From contig BJGE01000022.1 of assembly GCA_014190275.1 (NCBI GenBank), positions 1 to 32,119 of the forward strand: a DNA stretch of 32,119 nt. Reading direction: 5' to 3'. The notes beneath the pieces were generated by a model. The model searched no databases. It was given only the letters and a program-made list of their open reading frames with translations, and was not told where the DNA came from. How positions within the stretch are numbered: position 1 is the stretch's first letter; each line of letters begins with the position of its first letter. The position numbers were made by a program, and so were the translations under genes. Shown piece after piece: positions 26,549-32,119 of the stretch. Source of the DNA: Actinomycetes bacterium (GTDB taxonomy: Bacteria; Actinomycetota; Actinomycetes; S36-B12).

Positions 26549-28731
26549 CATCCGGTGATCTCAAGCGCCCACTAAGTTCAGTGGTGGGGGGCAAGACGGC
26601 AACCGCGCTAGGCAAATCCTTTGGCATGGCCACCGTAAATGACCTGCTACGTCACTATCCGCGTCGGTACGCCCAGCGCGGTGAGCTAACCGATCTAGCC
26701 ACTCTGCGCGATGGTGAGTCGGTCACGGTGCTCGCCGAAATCGAGCAGGTGACAATCCGGCCGATGAAACAGCGCCGTGGTTCAATTCTTGAAGCGGTGG
26801 TAACAGATGGCAAGGGCCGTCTTTCGGTGACCTTCTTCAATCAGGCGTGGCGTGAACGTGAGTTAAGGGCGGGCCGAAGCGGCCTGTTTTCCGGACAGGT
26901 CTCGTCATTTCGAAATAAGCGACAACTTGCGCATCCGCAGTGCCTGCTACTCCCCGATGGCGTCGATGATGACCCAGAGGCAATTGCGGCATTCGCCGGG
27001 GTTTTAATACCGGTGTATCCGGCGACCGGATCGTTGACTTCCTGGCAGATTGCGGGCGCGGTGCGAGTAGTTCTCGATACTTTGGGTGCTGTTGACGACC
27101 CCATACCCGATGCAGTTCTCTCAGCCGAGGGACTGGTCGGCCTTAATCGTGCACTACACCTGATACACCGGCCCACCGATTTCGAAGACGTTGGCGCCGC
27201 GCAGGCACGGCTAAAGTTCGAGGAAGCCTTCGTACTCCAAGTGGTGCTTGCGCAGCGTCGTCAGCAAATGGCGCATCTGAGCGCTACCTCGCGCGCCGTC
27301 GTTGACGGACCGCTGCGTACAGCGTTTGACCAGAAACTGCCATTCGTGCTTACCGCTGGCCAGAATTCGGTCAGCGAGGAGATCGCGAAGGACCTCGCCG
27401 GCACCCACCCGATGCACCGCTTACTCCAAGGTGATGTTGGCAGTGGCAAAACGATTGTCGCACTTCGGGCAATGTTGTCTGTGGTTGATGCTGGCGGACA
27501 GGCTGCGCTCTTGGCGCCGACCGAGGTGCTGGCAGCGCAGCATTACCGATCAATTCGAGAACTCCTGGGTCCGCTGGCTGAACGTGGACTTTTAGGTGGT
27601 GCTGCTGATGGCACCAAAGTCGCGCTACTCACGGGGTCGCAGCGAACGGCGCAGCGCCGGGTTGAGTTACTTGACGTGATCACCGGTGATGCCGGCATTG
27701 TGGTCGGCACCCACGCGCTGATTCAAGACACTGTTGAGTTTCGAGATTTGGCTTTGGTAGTGGTCGATGAGCAGCACCGGTTCGGGGTGGAGCAGCGAGC
27801 GGCGCTCGCGGCAAAGGCCCGCGACGGCACCCGGCCGCATGTCCTGGTGATGACCGCCACCCCGATACCACGAACGGTGGCGATGACGGTCTTTGGCGAC
27901 TTAGACATCTCCACGCTCTCCGAACTGCCGGCCGGGCGCACCCCGATCGCCACCCATGTCATCGCCACCCGCGAGCAGCCCGGGCATCTAGTGCGGGCGT
28001 GGCAGCGGGTGCAAGAGGAAGCTGCGAAGAAGCACCGGATTTTTGTGGTGTGTCCGCGCATCGGCGACGTCGGCCCAGAAGATGATCTGGAAATTGACGC
28101 AGGCGAGACTTCTATCGCATCAGTTATTGATATTGCGCAGAGCCTCGCTCGGGACTTACCTGGTCTTCGAGTCGAGATGTTGCACGGTCGGATGAGCGGT
28201 GATGAAAAAGAAGATGTGATGGCAAGGTTCGCCAATATTTCGCACGCGGCTGGCATAGACGTGCTGGTGGCCACCACGGTAATCGAAGTAGGTGTTGATG
28301 TACCGGCTGCCACGACCATGATCATCCTTGATGCCGATAGATTCGGTATCTCGCAATTGCATCAATTGCGTGGACGCGTGGGTCGTGGCTCGCTCCCGGG
28401 GCTGTGTTTGCTAGTAACTGATGCTGATGCGGGTAGCCCGGCACGTGAACGGCTACTAGCCGTGGCGTCTACAACCGATGGATTTGAGCTATCGCAGTTG
28501 GATTTGGAGATGCGTCGCGAGGGTGATGTACTCGGCGCGATGCAATCGGGTCGGCGCAGTTCGCTTCGCTTGCTTGAGGTCGTACGTGATGAGGACATCA
28601 TTGTGCGCGCACGCGCGGCAGCTCTCGAAGTTATTGAAGTGGACCCTCAGTTGCGCGACCACGCGGCCTTGCGAATCGAGATTGATTCAATCATCGCCGA
28701 TGAGCATGCCGAATTTATGGAAAAAGCGTGA
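26545..28731 (+). CDS. recG: ATP-dependent DNA helicase RecG
   Basis: Superfamily 2 helicase that reverses stalled forks and branch-migrates junctions. 728 aa. N-terminal wedge/OB domain (about 1-160), Walker A GDVGSGKT (about 296-303), DEQH box in VVDEQHRFGVEQR (about 406), motif III VMTATPIPRTVAMTVFGD, and helicase C motifs VLVATTVIEVGVDVP and QLRGRVGRG. ATG overlaps the upstream stop by 4 nt (ATGA); the frame upstream of it is inside the previous gene. Its end overlaps rsmD by 4 nt. Confidence 0.97.
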   Translation: MTSGDLKRPLSSVVGGKTATALGKSFGMATVNDLLRHYPRRYAQRGELTDLATLRDGESVTVLAEIEQVTIRPMKQRRGSILEAVVTDGKGRLSVTFFNQAWRERELRAGRSGLFSGQVSSFRNKRQLAHPQCLLLPDGVDDDPEAIAAFAGVLIPVYPATGSLTSWQIAGAVRVVLDTLGAVDDPIPDAVLSAEGLVGLNRALHLIHRPTDFEDVGAAQARLKFEEAFVLQVVLAQRRQQMAHLSATSRAVVDGPLRTAFDQKLPFVLTAGQNSVSEEIAKDLAGTHPMHRLLQGDVGSGKTIVALRAMLSVVDAGGQAALLAPTEVLAAQHYRSIRELLGPLAERGLLGGAADGTKVALLTGSQRTAQRRVELLDVITGDAGIVVGTHALIQDTVEFRDLALVVVDEQHRFGVEQRAALAAKARDGTRPHVLVMTATPIPRTVAMTVFGDLDISTLSELPAGRTPIATHVIATREQPGHLVRAWQRVQEEAAKKHRIFVVCPRIGDVGPEDDLEIDAGETSIASVIDIAQSLARDLPGLRVEMLHGRMSGDEKEDVMARFANISHAAGIDVLVATTVIEVGVDVPAATTMIILDADRFGISQLHQLRGRVGRGSLPGLCLLVTDADAGSPARERLLAVASTTDGFELSQLDLEMRREGDVLGAMQSGRRSSLRLLEVVRDEDIIVRARAAALEVIEVDPQLRDHAALRIEIDSIIADEHAEFMEKA

Positions 28732-29318
28732 CCCGAATAATTGCGGGAGCTGCCAAGGGCCGGCGCCTTGCGGTACCCAAACACAGAACCCGTCCCACCT
28801 CTGATCGGGTCCGCGAATCTATGTTCTCGGCGGTGTCGGCGTACCTGCTCAAGGCGGGGCTCGACTGGTCCGAGCTTGCGGTGCTAGACCTTTATGCCGG
28901 ATCAGGTGCGCTTGGGCTCGAGGCGTTGAGTCGGGGGGCACGGCAGGTGGTTTTGATCGAGAAGACCCGCTCGGCCGGCGAAGTTATCGAGGCCAATATT
29001 GCAGCGGTTGCCCTACCCGGCACCTTATTGCTGGTAGGTGATGTCAGTTCAGTACTAGGGAGACTAGGAGGGCAGGTTTTCGATTTGATTTTGGTCGACC
29101 CGCCCTATGAAGTAGCCGCGGCCGAAATCGCCTCGATACTAATGAAATTGCAGGTAAGTGGACTAGCGGCCGGCGGGGGGCTGGCGGTGGTCGAGCGACC
29201 CACCCAAGATTGGGCTACCCCAATACCTGCCACCTGGGAGGTTCTGCGGCAGCGCCGGCACGGTGATACCACCCTTTGGTACGGTCAAGTACCTGAAAAC
29301 GCGCTCGACTTTAAGTGA
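28728..29318 (+). CDS. rsmD: 16S rRNA (guanine-966-N2)-methyltransferase
   Basis: SAM-dependent methyltransferase of the small-subunit rRNA, 196 aa. N-terminal RIIAGAAKGRRLAVP and TRPTSDRVRESMFSAV are diagnostic; the SAM motif is VLDLYAGSGALGLEALSRGA and the catalytic motif is DPPY (about 124-127). GTG overlaps the recG stop (GTGA). Followed after 10 nt by coaD, the usual rsmD-coaD pair. Confidence 0.96.
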   Translation: MTRIIAGAAKGRRLAVPKHRTRPTSDRVRESMFSAVSAYLLKAGLDWSELAVLDLYAGSGALGLEALSRGARQVVLIEKTRSAGEVIEANIAAVALPGTLLLVGDVSSVLGRLGGQVFDLILVDPPYEVAAAEIASILMKLQVSGLAAGGGLAVVERPTQDWATPIPATWEVLRQRRHGDTTLWYGQVPENALDFK

Positions 29319-29328
29319 GGAGCCGGTC

Positions 29329-29817
29329 ATGCGCCGAGCGATCTGCCCAGGATCATTCGATCCGTGTACTAATGGGCACCTTGATGTCTTTTCCCGGGCG
29401 GCCGAGATGGCGGACGAAGTCATAGTCGCGGTGTTGATCAATAAGACCAAGTCGAGCCTATTTACCGTCGCTGAGCGTATTGAGATGCTGCAAGAGGTGG
29501 TAGCTCCGCTGCCTAATGTGAAGATCGACTCATTCCACGGGCTACTCGTTGACTACTGCCGGGAACGTCAGGCCCAGGTCATCGTCAAAGGGCTCCGCGC
29601 GGTAAGTGACTTCGATTATGAATTGCAGATGGCGCAGATGAATTACCGCCTGAGCCGGCTTGAGACGGTCTTCATCTCAACCAACCCCCTATATGGCTAT
29701 TTGTCATCAAGCCTGGTCAAAGAGATCGCCACTTATGGCGGCGATGTGGCCGGATTGGTTCCTGACCTCGTGTTGGAGCGGCTCCTAGAGAAGATCTCGG
29801 GCACAATAAGGGCATAG
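29329..29817 (+). CDS. coaD: Phosphopantetheine adenylyltransferase
   Basis: Penultimate step of coenzyme A synthesis. ATG 29329 gives 162 aa, the family size; GAGGAG is 6 nt upstream, and the longer frame from 29263 lies inside rsmD. The nucleotidyltransferase signature is GSFDPCTNGHLDV (TxGH form), with KGLRAVSDFDYELQMAQMN and the C-terminal YLSSSLVKEIATYGGDV. Confidence 0.97.
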   Translation: MRRAICPGSFDPCTNGHLDVFSRAAEMADEVIVAVLINKTKSSLFTVAERIEMLQEVVAPLPNVKIDSFHGLLVDYCRERQAQVIVKGLRAVSDFDYELQMAQMNYRLSRLETVFISTNPLYGYLSSSLVKEIATYGGDVAGLVPDLVLERLLEKISGTIRA

Positions 29818-29842
29818 ACGCGGTACCTAAAAAGGAGTTGCT

Positions 29843-30352
29843 TTGGACGTCCAAGAACGGCTTGACGAACTCGCCGTCCTAATCGAAGACGCGAAGGCAA
29901 TGCCCCTTTCGGCTTCTTGCCTAGTCAACCGCGCTCAGGTACTTGATCTCATAGATGAAATCCGCCAATTACTACCCGAGTCGGTCGCCCGCGCTGATGA
30001 GTTACTAGCTGACCGTGAGGCAGTGGTCCAAGACGGCCGCCGGGAAGCCGATCGAATCTTGGAGCGGGCGCGGGGTGAGGCCGATCGGATGGTCACCGAG
30101 CATGAGGTGTATCTGGCCGCGGTGGGGGAGTCCGAGGCGATGCGCGCCGAGGCGGTCGAAGAGACCATCCGGATGCGGATGGAGACTGACGACTACATCG
30201 ACGCCAAATTAGCAACTTTTGAAATTGCGCTGAACAAGACCCTGCAGACCGTAGATCGGGGTCGGGAGCGATTACGGGCCCAGGTTTATGAGGATTTGGC
30301 GCCCGAACCAGCATCTTTGGCTCTCGAGGAGATTTACGACGACCAGCGCTGA
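29843..30352 (+). CDS. DivIVA-like coiled-coil protein
   Basis: 169 aa, largely helical. It starts TTG with AAAAAGGAG about 7 nt upstream. The N-terminal segment with LIEDAKAMPLSASCLVNRAQVLDLIDEI (in parts) matches the conserved actinobacterial protein between coaD and DUF177 (Rv2927c-like, from memory), related to DivIVA/cell-division initiation proteins. Residues about 55-150 are charged heptad-like coiled coil (DRILERARGEADRMVTEHE). No membrane segment. A role in cell-pole or septum organisation is suggested by similarity only. Confidence 0.8.
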   Translation: MDVQERLDELAVLIEDAKAMPLSASCLVNRAQVLDLIDEIRQLLPESVARADELLADREAVVQDGRREADRILERARGEADRMVTEHEVYLAAVGESEAMRAEAVEETIRMRMETDDYIDAKLATFEIALNKTLQTVDRGRERLRAQVYEDLAPEPASLALEEIYDDQR

Positions 30353-30409
30353 GCTAGCCGGCTAAGCCTCGGGCGATATGTCCGATTTTATGTCCACCGG
30401 GCTTCGCGG

Positions 30410-30415
30410 TATTCT
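30410..30415 (+). promoter_or_regulatory. Possible -10 box for the DUF177-rpmF operon
   Basis: TATTCT in the 133-nt gap before the DUF177 gene; only a weak -35 (TTTATG, 17 nt upstream). A small stem-loop (TCAGC/GCTGA around 30430-30444) follows in the predicted leader. Modest support. Confidence 0.35.
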
Positions 30416-30485
30416 CTCACGCGTATCCTTCAGCCGAAAGCTGATGTTTCGCCATGACCAACCTTGCTAAGCCGACAGGGGTGCA

Positions 30486-31073
30486 GTGACCGGCCTCGAC
30501 CCGACTAGTCCGCTAATTCTTGACACGCGGGCGTTGAACCTGCCGCGGCGGGCCGGGTCGATGATCACGGTAACCCGGACGGTTCCCAGCCCGGTTGATA
30601 TGGGCGTGGCGCTGGCCAGAGTGCTTCCAGGCTCACCGGTCGAACTTGATCTACGACTGGAATCGGTCATGGAAGGGGTGTTGGTCTCCGGATCGGCGGA
30701 TGTGCATGTTGACGCAGAGTGCGCTCGATGTCTAGATCCGATGGACTGGGATGAAGTAGTTGAGTTCAGCGAGTTGTTCGTCTATCCCGCCACCGATGCC
30801 CGTGGCGCGGTGGTCGAGGAGCCCGTTGATGAAGACGAAGACCCACTGCCGAAGCTGCAGGACGACATGATCGACTTGGAGACGACGCTACGGGATGCGG
30901 TGGTGCTGGGATTTCCGCTAGCACCGGTTTGTCAGAGTGACTGCTCAGGCCTGTGCTCGGTCTGCGGGGTCAGGCTTGATGATCTACCAGAGCACGAGCA
31001 CGAACAGCTTGATCCAAGGTGGGCGGCACTTGCCGCCTTGGCAGCACCAGAATTAACCGAAGACCAAAGTTAA
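30486..31073 (+). CDS. DUF177 (YceD family) protein
   Basis: 195 aa, acidic. It shows the family CxxC-type segments AECARCLDPMDWD (about 78-90) and CQSDCSGLCSVCG (about 143-160, four Cys likely binding zinc), with TDARGAVVEEPVDEDED between. YceD proteins are almost always encoded before rpmF; plant and bacterial homologues are linked to 23S rRNA accumulation. GTG start with ACAGGGG nearby. rpmF follows after 17 nt. Confidence 0.9.
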   Translation: MTGLDPTSPLILDTRALNLPRRAGSMITVTRTVPSPVDMGVALARVLPGSPVELDLRLESVMEGVLVSGSADVHVDAECARCLDPMDWDEVVEFSELFVYPATDARGAVVEEPVDEDEDPLPKLQDDMIDLETTLRDAVVLGFPLAPVCQSDCSGLCSVCGVRLDDLPEHEHEQLDPRWAALAALAAPELTEDQS

Positions 31074-31090
31074 CTAAGAAAGAGGACACC

Positions 31091-31264
31091 GTGCCAGTAC
31101 CGAAGCGCAAAACCTCGCGCTCTAATACTCGCCATCGTCGTTCGCAGTGGAAGACCACCGTGCCGACTTTGGTGACCTGCGTCCGCTGCAAGGCAAAGCG
31201 CTTGGCGCACACCGCCTGCCCAACCTGCGGCACATACGCCAAGCGACGCGTGCTGGACGTCTGA
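31091..31264 (+). CDS. rpmF: 50S ribosomal protein L32
   Basis: 57 aa, normal L32 length. Begins MPVPKRKTSRSNTRHRRSQW and contains CVRCKAKRLAHTACPTCG, a four-Cys zinc site (CxxC and CxxC). GTG start with AAAGAGGA 5-6 nt upstream; the longer open frame from 31019 lies inside DUF177. Two nucleotides separate its stop from the plsX ATG. Confidence 0.96.
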   Translation: MPVPKRKTSRSNTRHRRSQWKTTVPTLVTCVRCKAKRLAHTACPTCGTYAKRRVLDV

Positions 31265-31266
31265 TC

Positions 31267-32119
31267 ATGGCCCGCGTCGCCCTAGATCTCTTGGGCGGCG
31301 ACGGTGCCCCCGAGGTCGTGGCCGATGCCGTGGCGGCGTTGGATCTGGACGCACTCGACATCGACCTCGTCCTCGTGGGCCCGCCCGCCCTTGCCGGTGA
31401 GTTACTCACCGCGCGCGGTATCAACATTGCCAAGTCCCCGCGTTTGACCACTTTGACGGCGACTTCGGGCGTGCCGATGTCCGGTGACCCGTTGTCCTAC
31501 GTACGTTCGCACCCCGAAGTAAGTGCGATGGTCGCTGCCGGCGCAGTGGGCGCTGGTGTTGTTGATGCTTGGGTCTCGGTTGGTCACAGCGGTGCTTCGG
31601 TCTCCGCTGCGGTTTTGTCATGTGGTCGCGTTGCCGGGATGTCACGTCCAGCCCTTGCGGTGGTGCTTCCGGCAACTTCTGGCCCGGTTGTACTTGTTGA
31701 TGTGGGGGCTGCCCTGGAAGCAACCGCCGGTGTGCTGACCCAGTTTGCAATGGCTGGCTGGTGCTACGCCATCGCATTGGGTCTTGACGACCCGGCCGTG
31801 GGCCTACTGAATATCGGCAGCGAAGCCGGTAAGGGTGATGCCCTGCGACTGGCTGCCGACACCATGATGCAAGACCGGCTACCCGACCTTGGCGTGCGCT
31901 ACGCCGGTTCGGTCGAAGGCCATGACGTAGCCACCGGCGCGCGGGCCCAGGTCATCGTCACCGATGGTTTCACCGGCAATGTCTTGCTGAAAGGTATTGA
32001 AGGCGCGGTGGGATGGGCCGCACAGCAGCTGGCCCTTGCCTATGGCGACCCGAAGCCGGCTCGTGAAGTGGTAGCCGGTACCGCTCCCGGTGATTTTGCC
32101 GCCGGGATGCTGCTCGGGG
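31267..32119 (+). CDS. plsX: Phosphate acyltransferase PlsX (3' end outside window)
   Basis: Converts acyl-ACP to acyl-phosphate for phospholipid synthesis. About 284 residues are visible of an expected 330-340; the frame is open to the window edge. Family signatures are ALDLLGGDGAPEVVADAVAA at the N-terminus, SYVRSHPEVSAMVAAGAV, the GHSGA segment where many homologues have SAGNTGA, RPALAVVLPA, LLNIGSEAGKGD and IVTDGFTGNVLLKGIEGAV. ATG 31267 follows rpmF after 2 nt, the common rpmF-plsX pairing. It feeds the same pathway as PlsC and GpsA encoded upstream. Confidence 0.95.
   Translation, partial: MARVALDLLGGDGAPEVVADAVAALDLDALDIDLVLVGPPALAGELLTARGINIAKSPRLTTLTATSGVPMSGDPLSYVRSHPEVSAMVAAGAVGAGVVDAWVSVGHSGASVSAAVLSCGRVAGMSRPALAVVLPATSGPVVLVDVGAALEATAGVLTQFAMAGWCYAIALGLDDPAVGLLNIGSEAGKGDALRLAADTMMQDRLPDLGVRYAGSVEGHDVATGARAQVIVTDGFTGNVLLKGIEGAVGWAAQQLALAYGDPKPAREVVAGTAPGDFAAGMLLG

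Noticed and set aside
27723-28325. 200-residue minus-strand frame inside recG
   Set aside because: Antisense shadow of the helicase motifs; Ser/Arg/Thr-rich with no domain.

Overview
The window reads as one continuous, compact chromosome segment of an actinobacterium with moderately high G+C. The evidence is gene content and order (ilvBNC, serA, leuB, an FAH-family gene, gltX, tRNA-Gln, tRNA-Glu, leuCD, a HU with a lysine/alanine tail, an F420 cofC/fbiD gene, gpsA, ddl, thiL, a fakA-like gene, recG, rsmD, coaD, DUF177, rpmF, plsX). From memory this follows the Mycobacterium tuberculosis Rv3003c to about Rv2965c neighbourhood and the equivalent Streptomyces region. GTG starts, GTGA/ATGA stop-start overlaps and many apparently leaderless genes fit Actinomycetota. 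I see no IS element, phage gene, CRISPR array or island; the exact lineage cannot be named from this window.

Layout. 1-375: non-coding start, then a promoter, a leaderless 12-residue leader peptide and an intrinsic terminator forming the ilv attenuator. 376-11265: branched-chain amino-acid block (ilvB, ilvN, ilvC, serA, leuA on the minus strand, leuB, ilvE, cimA), with further leader-peptide attenuators before leuA and cimA. 11301-13851: FAH-family hydrolase, gltX, tRNA-Gln(CTG), tRNA-Glu(CTC). 13913-16509: leuC, leuD, hup and its terminator. 16574-21455: cofC with a tiny translationally coupled gene on the minus strand, plsC-gpsA, a minus-strand trans-sulfuration enzyme, ddl. 21452-24428: a TetR regulator divergent from a quinone-reductase-like gene, a lone Lrp/AsnC ligand-binding domain, thiL. 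24501-32119: rpmB (minus), a fakA-like gene, recG, rsmD, coaD, a DivIVA-like coiled-coil protein, DUF177, rpmF and the start of plsX, which runs off the end.

How it works together. IlvBN and IlvC serve valine, leucine and isoleucine; LeuA commits to leucine; CimA gives a threonine-independent entry to isoleucine that shares LeuCD and LeuB; IlvE does the final transamination. ilvD and ilvA are not in the window. The ilv, leuA and cimA transcripts each start at or next to the first codon of a short peptide whose codons match the pathway's products (LVVI; LIV plus LLL; V plus IIL), followed by mutually placed hairpins. ilvE has a leaderless 7-codon ORF overlapping its start. The strongest general observation is a -10 box (TANNNT) lying 6 nt before GTG or 6-7 nt before ATG at about eleven starts with no Shine-Dalgarno, including all three attenuator peptides. 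The most interesting candidates are the cimA attenuator, the leaderless design of all three attenuators, the ilvE mini-ORF, the tandem hairpins in the rpmB leader and the uncharacterised 63-residue protein coupled to cofC.
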